A stretch of DNA of 64,000 nucleotides, taken from Acidovorax sp. YS12. GTDB taxonomy: Bacteria; Pseudomonadota; Gammaproteobacteria; Burkholderiales; Burkholderiaceae_C. Shown here piece after piece: positions 24,991 to 33,912 of this stretch (its first letter is position 1; each line of letters begins with the position of its first letter). Position numbers and translations under genes: made by a program. The notes below the pieces were generated by a model, which was not told the DNA's origin, made no database searches, and worked only from the letters and a program-made list of their open reading frames with translations. The DNA lies in contig CP053915.1 of NCBI GenBank assembly GCA_021496925.1, positions 2,748,501-2,812,500 of the forward strand, written 5' to 3'.

Positions 24991-26715
24991 ATGAGGCGTC
25001 CCGACAACATCGCCTTCGGCGTCAACGACCCGCTGCCCGCCCGGCTGGCGCTGGGGCTGGCGCTGCAGCAGCTCGCCTTCCTGGGCGCGCTCATGGTCAT
25101 CCCCGACATCTACGCGCGCGCCAGCGGGCTGCCCGAGCCGGGCGGGTTCCTGAACATCGCCTCGGCCACGCTGCTGGTGTCGGCGCTGGTCATCGTGCTG
25201 CAGGTGCGGGCGCTGCGCTACCTCGGCGCGGGCTACTACTACCCGCTGCAGACCACGGGCGCAGTGCTGCCGGGCATGTACCTGGTGGCCAGCCTGCCCG
25301 GCAGCGGGCTGGACGCGGTGTTCGGCATGGTCTGGGTGGTGGGGCTGACGCAGATCGGCTTCAGCTTCCTCATCCTGCGCATGCGCAACGTCTTCACCAC
25401 CGAGGTCTCGGGCGTGGCGGTGATGCTCATCGGCCTGGGCCTGGGCGCGCTGGGCCTGCAGCAGATGTTCGGCGCCAGCGCCTACAGCCAGCCGCTGTCG
25501 GGCACGTCGCTGCTGGCGGGCGCGCTGGCCCTGGCCACCATGGTGGGCTGCAACGTCTGGGCCAGGGGCCTGCTCAAGCTGCTGGCGCCGCTGGCCGGGC
25601 TGCTGATGGGCATGGCCCTGAGCCTGCTGCTGGGCCTGCTGCCCGAGCAGGTGCAGGCCTGGCAGGCGCTGCCCTGGCTGCGCCTGCCGCAGCTGCCGGC
25701 GTTCGGCTGGCGCTTCGAGGCCGGGGCCATCGTGCCGTATGCGGTGACCGGGTTCGCGCTGGCGCTCACCTCCATGGGAACGCAGACCATCGTGCAGCGC
25801 AGCGCCGACGCCGACTGGGTGCGCCCGCACCTGCGCCCGCTGGCGCGCGGCGTGCGCGCCGAGGGCGTGGCGCACCTGTTCGCCGCGCTGGTCAACGGCC
25901 TGCCGCTGGCCGCCAGCGGCGGCGCGGTGAGCCTGGCCGCCGCCTCGGGCAGCGCCAGCCGCTACCTGGGCTACTGGACCGCCGCCCTGCTGCTGCTGGC
26001 GGCGCTGGTGCCCAAGCTCATCGGCGCCTGGCTGCTGCTGCCCGCGCCGGTGATGGGCGCGCTGCTGCTGTACCTGGCCACCTTCACCACCCTGAGCGGC
26101 CTGCAGCTCATCGCCTCGCGCATGCTGGACAACCGGCGCGTGCTGGCCGTGGGCCTGGGGCTGGTGGTGGGCACGGGCATGCCGGTCATCCAGCCGGCCA
26201 TCCAGAAGCTCTGGCCCGCGCTGGCCTACGTGGCGCTGTCGGGCCTGGCCGCGGGGGTGTGCGTGACGGTGCTGATGTCCTCGGTGTTCCGCCTGGGCAT
26301 CCGCCAGGGCACGCGCAAGCGCTTCGTGCTGGCCAGCACCACGCTGGACGACATCACCGAATTCCTCGAAGGCCAGGGCCGGCTCTGGGGCGCGCGCCAC
26401 GAGCCCGTGCGGCGCGCCGAGCTGGTGGGCTGGCAGGTGGTGGAAGCGCTCACCAGCCACCACCTGGTGGCCGGCCCGCTGAGCGAGATCGAAGTGGAGA
26501 CGGGCTTCGACGAATACATCTTCACCCTCATCGTGCGCTACCGCGGCGGCCTGCTGCCGCTGGCCAAGCAGCCCCCCTCGGCCGAGGAGCTGATGGCCAG
26601 CACCGAGGCCGAGCTGCAGATGGCCGGCTACCTGGTCGGCCAGTCGGCCCACAGCGCCCGCGCCAGCAGCAACGCCGATGGGCTGTGCACGCTGCGGCTG
26701 ACGTTCGAGAATTGA
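24991..26715 (+). CDS. NCS2-type permease with C-terminal HATPase-like domain (2)
   Basis: The product (574 residues) resembles the permease at 21926 in layout: a helical transporter domain (residues ~15-440, with YYYPLQTTGAVLPGMY and AVTGFALALTSMGTQTIVQRS) and a soluble tail from ~450 (TLDDITEFLEGQGRLWGARHE ... CTLRLTFEN). The tails of the two permeases align from start to end (ITxF, GxxWGARxxxVxRA, GFDEYIF versus SFDEFNL), so the fusion is conserved and not accidental. Last gene of the plus-strand operon. Confidence 0.8.
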   Translation: MRRPDNIAFGVNDPLPARLALGLALQQLAFLGALMVIPDIYARASGLPEPGGFLNIASATLLVSALVIVLQVRALRYLGAGYYYPLQTTGAVLPGMYLVASLPGSGLDAVFGMVWVVGLTQIGFSFLILRMRNVFTTEVSGVAVMLIGLGLGALGLQQMFGASAYSQPLSGTSLLAGALALATMVGCNVWARGLLKLLAPLAGLLMGMALSLLLGLLPEQVQAWQALPWLRLPQLPAFGWRFEAGAIVPYAVTGFALALTSMGTQTIVQRSADADWVRPHLRPLARGVRAEGVAHLFAALVNGLPLAASGGAVSLAAASGSASRYLGYWTAALLLLAALVPKLIGAWLLLPAPVMGALLLYLATFTTLSGLQLIASRMLDNRRVLAVGLGLVVGTGMPVIQPAIQKLWPALAYVALSGLAAGVCVTVLMSSVFRLGIRQGTRKRFVLASTTLDDITEFLEGQGRLWGARHEPVRRAELVGWQVVEALTSHHLVAGPLSEIEVETGFDEYIFTLIVRYRGGLLPLAKQPPSAEELMASTEAELQMAGYLVGQSAHSARASSNADGLCTLRLTFEN

Positions 26716-26952
26716 ACCTAGATTCGGCAGTTGAACGCGCTCGTCAGTGCCGTGATCGGCGTGCCAGGCAAGGCGCGACGACGCGGCGGGCTCCTGCCCG
26801 CAAGGAGGAGCAACGCCGCATGGCGCGCCGAGCGCGGTGCTGGCGAGTGCGTAGCGCTCTCACCCAACAGGTGAACGCCAGCGAAGCAGCGAAAGTCAGT
26901 ATCCATACGGCTCTCCTGACGATTGCAAGCGGTCAACTGCCGAATCTAGGTT
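26715..26952. mobile_element. MITE-like element with 20-bp terminal inverted repeats
   Basis: AACCTAGATTCGGCAGTTGA at 26715-26734 is repeated exactly in inverse orientation at 26933-26952. The ~238-bp unit holds no gene and abuts the stop codon of the permease (one-base overlap). This is the form of a non-autonomous mobile element, but I see no target duplication and no matching transposase in the window. Confidence 0.6.
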
Positions 26953-26954
26953 GA

Positions 26955-27079
26955 AGCACCCCCTGAGCGGCTGCGCCGCTTCCCCCTCTCTCTGCGCGCT
27001 GCGCGCTCCGGGAGGGGGACGCAGCCAGCGGCCTGGCAAAGCCAGCTCCGCGGCTGCCTGGCCTGGGCCGTGCCAGTTT
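26955..27079 (-). repeat. Repeat family B copy (inverted, shortened)
   Basis: Starting at GCACCCCCTGAG and ending near GGGCCGTGCCAGTTTCAT, this stretch is the reverse complement of a repeat also found at 35938-36112 and 52938-53100. With the MITE-like element and the family A hairpin it fills the 478-bp gap between convergent operons; no gene is seen in this gap. Confidence 0.55.
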
Positions 27080-27097
27080 CATACGGCGCTCTCAAAA

Positions 27098-27181
27098 AAG
27101 GAGCTGCCAGCGCTTTCCACGCAAGTCATTCAGACACAAAAGCATCTGAATTCCTTGTACAACAAGCGCTGGCAGCTCCTT
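27098..27181. repeat. Repeat family A, long-stem copy
   Basis: An 18-bp perfect stem, AAGGAGCTGCCAGCGCTT with AAGCGCTGGCAGCTCCTT, encloses a 48-nt AT-richer loop. It lies between converging transcription units and can act as a bidirectional terminator. Confidence 0.7.
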
Positions 27182-27193
27182 ATTCAATAGCAC

Positions 27194-28708
27194 CTACAGC
27201 AGCTCCTGCGCCCGGTAGGCCGTGAAGACCGCGCTGCGCAGGGCCTCGGCGGCGGGGCCCACGGCGCATACGCGCGCTTCCTCCAGCGTCTGGTTGTTCA
27301 GGTACTGCAGGCACAGCGTGGCGGGCCAGGGCATGAAGGGCGTGAGCCCGGCCGCGATGAAGCCCTGCGCCAGCGCCTCGGCGCAGGCCGCGCCGGTGGC
27401 GCGCTGGCCCAGGTCCAGGCTCAGGTACACCGCGTCCACGTGCGCGCGGCACAGCTGGCGCAGCGTGCGGCGCAGCACGGGCGCCAGGTCGGCGCCGGCG
27501 TGGCGCAGGGTCAGGAAGGCCGCGTTGAGCGCGGCCTCGGCCTGCACCTGCAGGTCGGTGGCGCCCTCCAGCGGCGCCGCGGGCAGGGGCTGGGGCTGCA
27601 GCGGCAGGCCGATGTCGTGCGCGCGCGGCAGCACCAGCGGCTGCAGCGCTTCGGGCAGGTACACGGGCTGCGGCGCGGCGGGGCGCAGCAGCTTGCAGGC
27701 GTAGTAGACGCTGCCGCGCTCGCCCGTGGGGCGCGCGCCGATGCTGCGAAAGCGCAGGCTGGCCGGCGTGTAGGCCAGCAGCAGCGCCGTGGGCAGGTAG
27801 CCCAGGCGGCCGAAGGTTTTCTGCGTGAAGGGGTGCGCCGTGACGGCGTGCACGAAGGCCGCGCGCTCGGGGCGCTGGCGCAGCGCCTCGGTGGCGGTGG
27901 ACAGCAGCGCGCCCAGCAGCCCGCCGCCGCGCTGCTGCGGCGCCACCACGGCGGCGCCGACTTCGAGCGTGTCGTCGTCGCGGTGCGCCTTCATGAAGGC
28001 GATGTGGCCCACGGGAGCCGCCTCGCCGGGCACGGCGGCCACCCAGGAGGTGAGGCGCCCGTCGCCCACGCGCGCCAGGATGCGCTCGGCGATGTACATG
28101 TCGGGGTTGACGTAGGAGTAGCCGTAGCTGCGGTACATCAGCCGCGCCAGGTGGATGGCGTCGGGCGCCCGCAGCGGGCGGATCGCGGGCGCCTGGGCCG
28201 CGGGCGCGGGCAGCTCCGGCACGTCGGCGCCGTCGCCGGCCAGCGCATCCTCCGCCGCAGCGTCGGGCAGGCGCCAGTGCAGTTCCACGTGGTGGCCCTG
28301 CTGCCCCTGGTTAAGCACCTGGCAGCGGTCGGCGAGCTTTTGCATCAGGAAGGCCGCCAGGCCCGCCGCGTCCTCGCGCGCCTGCTCGGGCCGGCGCGGG
28401 TTGTAGGACGGCAGCAGGCTCATGTCGTAGGGCAGGCCGTTGTCGCACAGGCGCAGCAGCAGCGCGCCGTCTTCCACGCCCAGGTGCGCCTGCAGCACGT
28501 TGTCGGCATCGGCGCTGGCGTCGTGGCTCAGGCGCAGGATGGTGGCCAGGGCCTCGTCGCAGGCGGCGCGCATGCGCTGCTGCGCGACGTGCCCGAAGCC
28601 CAGCGCCTGCGCCTGGGCCAGCACCAGCGCCTGCAGCGGGCCGAGCGCCCGCGCGGTGGCGGGCAGGCTCAGATGCAGCCAGGGGGCGATGGCGGCGGGA
28701 TCAGCCAT
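27194..28708 (-). CDS. HATPase (RsbW-like) - GNAT fusion protein
   Basis: The product (504 residues) begins with an anti-sigma-type HATPase domain (residues ~10-145): ACDEALATILRLSH is a degenerate N-box and GLAAFLMQKLADRC a degenerate G2. From ~172 to 310 is a GNAT acetyltransferase-like domain with the acetyl-CoA loop in APQQRGGGLLGALL. Residues ~310-504 match nothing I recognise. Its start overlaps the end of the ligase gene by 8 bp, so it is the fourth gene of the LuxE-LuxC operon. It may link the regulatory cascade to the acyl-activating enzymes, for instance by acetylating one of them; this is speculation. Confidence 0.75.
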   Translation of the reverse strand: MADPAAIAPWLHLSLPATARALGPLQALVLAQAQALGFGHVAQQRMRAACDEALATILRLSHDASADADNVLQAHLGVEDGALLLRLCDNGLPYDMSLLPSYNPRRPEQAREDAAGLAAFLMQKLADRCQVLNQGQQGHHVELHWRLPDAAAEDALAGDGADVPELPAPAAQAPAIRPLRAPDAIHLARLMYRSYGYSYVNPDMYIAERILARVGDGRLTSWVAAVPGEAAPVGHIAFMKAHRDDDTLEVGAAVVAPQQRGGGLLGALLSTATEALRQRPERAAFVHAVTAHPFTQKTFGRLGYLPTALLLAYTPASLRFRSIGARPTGERGSVYYACKLLRPAAPQPVYLPEALQPLVLPRAHDIGLPLQPQPLPAAPLEGATDLQVQAEAALNAAFLTLRHAGADLAPVLRRTLRQLCRAHVDAVYLSLDLGQRATGAACAEALAQGFIAAGLTPFMPWPATLCLQYLNNQTLEEARVCAVGPAAEALRSAVFTAYRAQELL

Positions 28709-29981
28709 GGCGCTGGTCCACCACGCGCAGCAGCTTGCCGGTGCGCGGGTTGGTGTGCAGCGCGGACAGCGCCACCCACTGCACCTCCAGCGGATGCACC
28801 AGCGCCTGCGCCAGCAGGTCGTGGAACATGGGGCGCGCGGCGTAGATGCCGTCCGCCACGCGCTGGCTCGCGGCCGCGCCATGCGCCTGCGGCTCGGCCA
28901 CGGCGATGCGCAGGCAGCAGGCGTCGCGCCGGGCGTGGTGCGTGACCACGAGCTGGAAGTCCTTGAGCCCCAGCGGCGTGCCGGAATGCTCCAGCGCGTG
29001 CAGCGCCTGGCGCACGTCGTCGATGTACAGCGTCATGGGGCCGATGCGCGCGCCCTCCTCGGTGCGCCCGAGCAGGCGAAAGCGCCGTGCCGGCGTGCCG
29101 GGCGGATCGAGCCACTCGCCCTGGTCGCCCACCGGGTAACGCACGATGGGCATGAGCCGGCGGTGCAGGTTGGTGAGCACGATGCGCCCGGGCTGGCCCG
29201 TGGCCTCGATGGGCTGGCCGTGCTCGTCCAGCAGTTCCATGACGGTGCTCTCGTCGAAGCAGTGGTGCACGCCCGGCGCGCCGCCGGGGCTGGCCCAGCC
29301 GAGCTCGCCGTAGTCCACCCCGGCCACGCCGATGGAGCGCACCTGGCAGCCGGGGAACACAGCCTGCACGGCGGCGATCTGGTCTTCGAACATGGGCTCG
29401 CCGCCGTACAGAAAGGTCTGCAGGCGCAGGCGCGCGCGGTCCTCGGGCGTGAGCTGCTCCAGCAGCTTCATGAGCGTGGTCGGCACGCCGGCGAGCACGT
29501 TCAGGTCGAACTGGCGCCAGGTGGCGAGGATTTCGTCGAGGTCGTCGCCCGCCACGGGGTAGCAGATGCCCACGCCCGCCGCCTCGATGGAGCGCGCGAT
29601 GAACAGGAACGACGCGTACAGCTTGCCGGCGTAGAACAGGTTGCCGATGCGGTCGCCGGGCTGCAGCCCGGCGCGGCGCATGCCCTGCCCGAAGGCGTCG
29701 GTGAAGCGGCGCCACTCAGCGTGCGTGAACACCGAGTACTTGGGCTGGCCGGTGGTGCCGCCGCTCTTGAAGGTGATGCCTTCGGTGACCGGCGCGGTGA
29801 ACACCTGGTTGCCCTGCACGGTGTTGGCGGCCCAGAAGCGCTGGCTGTCGAGCACGGGGTAGTCGGCCAGCCGCGTGCTGCCTGGGGGGACAGCCGCGTA
29901 GAAGTCTCTATAAAACGGCGAGTGCGCGCGGGCGAAGGCCAGCAGCTCGCCCAAGGCACGGTCGGGGGACAGAGAAGACAT
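28701..29981 (-). CDS. PaaK-like adenylate-forming enzyme
   Basis: The product (426 residues) belongs to the phenylacetate-CoA-ligase/LuxE-type ANL superfamily. The ATP-binding loop is SGGTTGQPKYS (near residue 70); YGGEPMFEDQ, YGELGWASPGG and RYPVGDQGEW follow in the expected order. It begins three bases after the stop of the LuxC fusion gene. With two further adenylating domains in the operon it probably activates a carboxylic acid; whether the acceptor is CoA, a protein or an amine is not visible. Confidence 0.82.
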   Translation of the reverse strand: MSSLSPDRALGELLAFARAHSPFYRDFYAAVPPGSTRLADYPVLDSQRFWAANTVQGNQVFTAPVTEGITFKSGGTTGQPKYSVFTHAEWRRFTDAFGQGMRRAGLQPGDRIGNLFYAGKLYASFLFIARSIEAAGVGICYPVAGDDLDEILATWRQFDLNVLAGVPTTLMKLLEQLTPEDRARLRLQTFLYGGEPMFEDQIAAVQAVFPGCQVRSIGVAGVDYGELGWASPGGAPGVHHCFDESTVMELLDEHGQPIEATGQPGRIVLTNLHRRLMPIVRYPVGDQGEWLDPPGTPARRFRLLGRTEEGARIGPMTLYIDDVRQALHALEHSGTPLGLKDFQLVVTHHARRDACCLRIAVAEPQAHGAAASQRVADGIYAARPMFHDLLAQALVHPLEVQWVALSALHTNPRTGKLLRVVDQRHG

Positions 29982-29984
29982 GGT

Positions 29985-32510
29985 TCAGGCTCCGGCGCGG
30001 TGGTCGCAGACATGGATGAGCTTGCCGCTGGCCGCGTTGCGCACAAAGTCGGCATCGGGCACGCGGCGGATGCGCAGCACGAACGGCAGCGCGGCCTCGG
30101 CCACGCACTGCAGCGGCTCGTAGCTGGCGAACAGCTCGGCCACCACGGCATCGCTGCGGCGGTCGTCCCACAGATCGCTGACCCAGATGTCGAGCAGCGT
30201 GCGCGGGCCATCGCTCTGCACGTGCAACTGCACCGCCCCGGCGTAGCCGAAGCGCTGGCCCAGCGTATCGGCGAAATGGCGGTAGTTCATCAGCGGGCCG
30301 GCCTTGAACACGTCGCCCAGGCGCCCGAGCAGCTCGAAGCGCGGCTCCTGGCGGCCGCAGGCGCAGGGGCCGCTCACCCAGCGGCCCATGTCGCCGATCT
30401 CGTAGCGCTCGATGCGCGGGGCGCTACGCGCCAGCGGCGTGAACAGCAGGCGGCCCACGGCGTCGCCCTGCACCGGGGCGTCGCGCTCCAGCTCGACGAT
30501 CTCCAGCGTCTGCAGCCGCGTGTGCAGGTGGTGCACGGTGCCGCCGCTGTGCAGGCACTGGTAGCCCATGGGGCCGGCGTCGTTGGAGCCGTAGGCGGCC
30601 GAGCGCACCAGCGCCACGCCGCATTCCGCGGTCAAAAAGCGCTCCTGCGCGGCCGACAGCGGCTCGCCGCCGTAGAAGATCTTCTTCACCCCGCCCCAGG
30701 CGCGCAGGCGCTCGCCCTGCGCGGTGAACAGCGCCAGCAGGTGCGGCGGCACGCCGACCAGGGTGTTGGCCTGGTGCTCGATGATCTGCTCGGCGATCAG
30801 CTCGTAGTCCGGCAGCAGCGCCATGGGCAGCTGCAGCACGCGCAGGTGCTCCAGGATGGTCCAGAAGCTGATGAAGCCGCCGTACAGGTGGCCCGCGGCG
30901 AACAGGTTCATCACGCGGTCGGTGGCCGGGTCGAGCCCGGCGGCCACCATGCCGTCGGCGGTGGCGGCCATCTGCGCGTGGTAGTCGGCCCAGCGGAAGC
31001 TGGAGTACGCCACCTTGCCGCTGGAGCCGCCGCTGCGCACCACCAGGCCGGCCTGCGGGTCGCGCGCCTCCAGGGACTGGAAGCCGCTCTTGTCCAGGAT
31101 GGGCCCGCGCGGCGCGGGCAGCCTCTGCGGCGGCTCCAGCGCGTCGAGCTGGCCGAAGTGCTGGAGCACGGGCGGCCCATCGACCGACACGCGCCGCGCC
31201 AGTTGCTGCAGGGCGTACACGCCGTCGTGCGGCGCGCCCAGGTAGCTGTCCACCATCTCGCCGGGGCGGGTGATGCGGCTCACGCCCGCCGACAGCAGCA
31301 CGCGCGCCAGCGGCGCCACGCTGGCCAGGCCCGCGGCCAGCCCGCAGGTCTGCAGCCAGGCGCGCATGGGGCGCAGCAGGGCGGCGAGCTGCGCGCGCTG
31401 CACCGGTTTGAGCCAGATGGTGCGAAACAGCGGCGAGGGGCGCAGCCCTGGGCGCGTGTCGAGCACGATGCGCCACTGGCCCTGCGGGTCTTCAGTGACC
31501 GCCGTGAGGCCCAGCGGCGCCTCGCAGCGCGCCACACTGAGCACGGTGGTGATCTCGGCCTGCTCGGCGCTGTCGGGCTGCTGGCCGGGAATCTGGGGCG
31601 AGACGCGCGCCAGCAGCGCCGCCAGGCGCGCGGCCACGGCGTGCAGGCCGGCCGCGTCGGTCTCCACCATCAGGGTCTGCGGGCTGGAGCAGGCCTGCTG
31701 GTCGAGGCGGCAGATGTCGCGCGCGAAGCCCTCCAGCGCGGTGTCGTCGTCCAGGCAGTCGGCCGCCAGATAGCCGAACGAGACCTTGTGCCCCCAGGTC
31801 ACCAGGCGCGCATGCGCCGGCACCAGCGCGCGCACGGCGGCCACGGCCTTCTCGCCGCCCCAGGCCGAGACCACGTCGGCGCAGGCGAAGAGCTGGCGCA
31901 GCGCGCCCTGGTCGCTCGACGGCAGGCGCAGCACGGCCATGTAGGCGGCGAGCTGGCCAGACGGGTCGGCACCGGCCAGCGCGGCGGCGAACAGCGCGGC
32001 CACGCGGCCGTCGCGCGCGCTGGTCTTGACCACGTTGACGTTGCCCGCCATCAGCCCCTCGACCAGGCCCATGGCGGCGGCCGTGAAGACGTTGGACGGC
32101 GCCACGTGCACCACGCAGCCGCAGGGCGCCCAGGCCTCGTACTGGCGCCCGGGGTAGCGCCGCTGCAGCGCGCCGGGGTGGGCGCTGCCGAGTTCGCTGC
32201 GCAGCTTCTCCTGCATGGCGTCGCGCGCCAGCATGGCGGCCATGGCCTGCAGCATGGCGTCGGCGTCCTCGGGCGGGCAGGTGCGGCAGGCTTCCTCGAA
32301 CAGCGCGGCATGGCAGCCGCTGCGCGCCTGCAATTGCTGCGCCAGGCGGTCGCAGGCGGCCAGCAGCGCCTGCAGCGGGAAGGGCCGGGGCAGCGTGGCG
32401 TCGATGTGCGCGCCCAGGCCCTGCAGGGCCTGGGGCAAGGCATCGGCGGCGATCCACTGGCCGAACCAGTAGTGCGTGCCGGTCTCGGGCGTCAAGTCGG
32501 TCGTGTGCAT
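29985..32510 (-). CDS. LuxC-type acyl-CoA reductase fused to a PaaK-like ligase
   Basis: The product (841 residues) has an N-terminal LuxC reductase (residues ~1-440): cofactor segment HVAPSNVFTAAAMG, GHKVSFGYL and the catalytic cysteine in DQQACSSPQTL (near residue 272). LuxC reduces activated fatty acyl groups to aldehydes with NADPH. From ~455 an adenylate-forming domain follows with SGGSSGKVAYSS (near 490), YGGEPLSAAQ, AYGSNDAGPMGY and YEIGDMGRW. A LuxE-type gene lies 10 bp upstream. Activation and reduction functions are thus joined in one chain, but the luciferase genes luxA and luxB are absent. Confidence 0.82.
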   Translation of the reverse strand: MHTTDLTPETGTHYWFGQWIAADALPQALQGLGAHIDATLPRPFPLQALLAACDRLAQQLQARSGCHAALFEEACRTCPPEDADAMLQAMAAMLARDAMQEKLRSELGSAHPGALQRRYPGRQYEAWAPCGCVVHVAPSNVFTAAAMGLVEGLMAGNVNVVKTSARDGRVAALFAAALAGADPSGQLAAYMAVLRLPSSDQGALRQLFACADVVSAWGGEKAVAAVRALVPAHARLVTWGHKVSFGYLAADCLDDDTALEGFARDICRLDQQACSSPQTLMVETDAAGLHAVAARLAALLARVSPQIPGQQPDSAEQAEITTVLSVARCEAPLGLTAVTEDPQGQWRIVLDTRPGLRPSPLFRTIWLKPVQRAQLAALLRPMRAWLQTCGLAAGLASVAPLARVLLSAGVSRITRPGEMVDSYLGAPHDGVYALQQLARRVSVDGPPVLQHFGQLDALEPPQRLPAPRGPILDKSGFQSLEARDPQAGLVVRSGGSSGKVAYSSFRWADYHAQMAATADGMVAAGLDPATDRVMNLFAAGHLYGGFISFWTILEHLRVLQLPMALLPDYELIAEQIIEHQANTLVGVPPHLLALFTAQGERLRAWGGVKKIFYGGEPLSAAQERFLTAECGVALVRSAAYGSNDAGPMGYQCLHSGGTVHHLHTRLQTLEIVELERDAPVQGDAVGRLLFTPLARSAPRIERYEIGDMGRWVSGPCACGRQEPRFELLGRLGDVFKAGPLMNYRHFADTLGQRFGYAGAVQLHVQSDGPRTLLDIWVSDLWDDRRSDAVVAELFASYEPLQCVAEAALPFVLRIRRVPDADFVRNAASGKLIHVCDHRAGA

Positions 32511-32520
32511 GGAATTCCTT

Positions 32521-33687
32521 TCAGGCCGAGGGCAGCAGATCCGCAGCGGCGGCAGCGCAGCTCTTGTTGCTCGACGTGCCGGCGCGGCCCAGCACCTCGA
32601 ACCACGGCGTGGGGCAGCCGCAGCCGCAACTGCCGGCAGAGTGGCGCACGGCCAGGTCGCCCATGACCACGCTGTGCGCGGGCACCGAGGTGATGTAGGG
32701 CGAGAGGAAGGACAGGAAGCCCGGCTGGCCGTCGGGCACGGGCGCGAGGGTGCGCACGTCGCGCACCAGCACGCGCGACCACATGGGCGCGTGCAGGCGG
32801 TGCCGCGTGCAGCCGACGTAGGGAATGCTGTGCTCCACCGCGCCGAAGGTTTCGACGATGCGCTCGGGCGCGATGCCCAGCCAGTGGGTGATGCTGGCGT
32901 GCAGCACGTCCTTGGCGATGGCCTGGTCGGCGTGGCCCTTCCAGCCGCCGCCGAAGATCACGCAACTGCCTTCGGGCAGGCGCAGCGGCGCCAGCCCCAG
33001 GCGCTGCATGCGCTGCAGCGCGAAGTGCAGGAAGGCCGGGAAGCCGATGATGCGCGCCGGCACGCCGTCCTGCGCATAGTCCTGCAGCGCCGCCAGGGCG
33101 CCGAAGGCGTCGAACTCGTGCTGGCCCTCGCCCACGGCGCGCAGCGACCAGAACACCTTGGCCGGCGGCGCGTAGCGCATCAGGTACTGGTTGGTGTTGG
33201 AGGTGCCCACGCGCAGGCCCTCGTAGGGCTCGTAGGCGTTGACCAGGTAGTTGGCCGGCGCGCTGCTGGCCACGCCGCGCGCCTGCATCACGTCGTCCAC
33301 CATGCGGCGCGCGTTGCCGATGGTGAAGGCGTCGAAGAACATCTGCGACTTCTGCCCCGTGGTGCCCGAGGAGGTGAGGTGCAGGGCCACGGCGTCTTCG
33401 GGCACCGACAGCGCCTCGTGCTGCTTGAAGAAGTTGGCGTGCACGGGCGGCAGGGCGACGAGGTCGTCCAGCGTGGCCAGCGCGTCCACCCGCACGCCCT
33501 GCTGCGCCAGCAGCGCGCGGTACCAGGGCGAGCGCTGCTGGTGCCAGCGCGTGAGGTCGCGCATGGCGGCGATGAAGCCGGCCTCGGTCTGCGCCTCGGG
33601 CGCATAGGGCGTGGTGTGGGCGCAAAAGCGCTGCACGCTGTCCGGCGCCGTGGCGGCGCTGTCGCAAGGGTCGCAGGGGATTTTCAA
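32521..33687 (-). CDS. LuxE-like acyl-protein synthetase (TTG start)
   Basis: The product (388 residues) resembles LuxE, which activates fatty acids with ATP and passes the acyl group via a cysteine to LuxC. HLTSSGTTGQKSQMFFD (residue ~100) is the ATP loop; GFPAFLHFAL, IFGGGWKGH and FGAVEHSIPYVGC are typical LuxE segments; a Cys-rich stretch (SCGCGCPTPWFEVLGR) near the C-terminus may hold the acyl-carrying cysteine. No suitable ATG exists; a TTG at 33687 stands seven bases after GGAGG and is chosen. It is the first gene of the four-gene operon. Confidence 0.85.
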   Translation of the reverse strand: MKIPCDPCDSAATAPDSVQRFCAHTTPYAPEAQTEAGFIAAMRDLTRWHQQRSPWYRALLAQQGVRVDALATLDDLVALPPVHANFFKQHEALSVPEDAVALHLTSSGTTGQKSQMFFDAFTIGNARRMVDDVMQARGVASSAPANYLVNAYEPYEGLRVGTSNTNQYLMRYAPPAKVFWSLRAVGEGQHEFDAFGALAALQDYAQDGVPARIIGFPAFLHFALQRMQRLGLAPLRLPEGSCVIFGGGWKGHADQAIAKDVLHASITHWLGIAPERIVETFGAVEHSIPYVGCTRHRLHAPMWSRVLVRDVRTLAPVPDGQPGFLSFLSPYITSVPAHSVVMGDLAVRHSAGSCGCGCPTPWFEVLGRAGTSSNKSCAAAAADLLPSA

Positions 33688-33830
33688 GGCATGTCCTCCA
33701 GAGGGCTGGGAAATTCTAGTAACGGGCGCACGCGCCGCCCGGGACGATGTTGGGCGCCTGCGTCCGGGGCGAGGGAACCCGTCCCGCGCTGCCGCGATGC
33801 CGTGCCAGCGCAAGGCGCCGCTATTCTTTC

Positions 33831-33912
33831 AGGAGCTGCTAGCGCTTGATTGGCGGTCACTTCACAATAAAAACACTGTCAAACCATTGCCAATCAAGCG
33901 CCAGCAGCTCCT
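33831..33912. repeat. Repeat family A, long-stem copy
   Basis: A 24-bp inverted repeat with one mismatch (AGGAGCTGCTAGCGCTTGAT... against its complement at 33889-33912) encloses 34 nt. It overlaps the last bases of the phosphatase gene and separates it from the LuxE operon, so it probably attenuates read-through. Confidence 0.7.

Noticed and set aside
28440..32666. A 1408-codon open frame on the plus strand
   Set aside because: It is antisense to the LuxC-ligase operon, is rich in His/Gly/Arg with no recognisable domain, and results from GC-rich codon use on the other strand.
27194..33687. Complete bioluminescence operon
   Set aside because: Only LuxC- and LuxE-like proteins are present; no luciferase alpha or beta subunit gene is seen.
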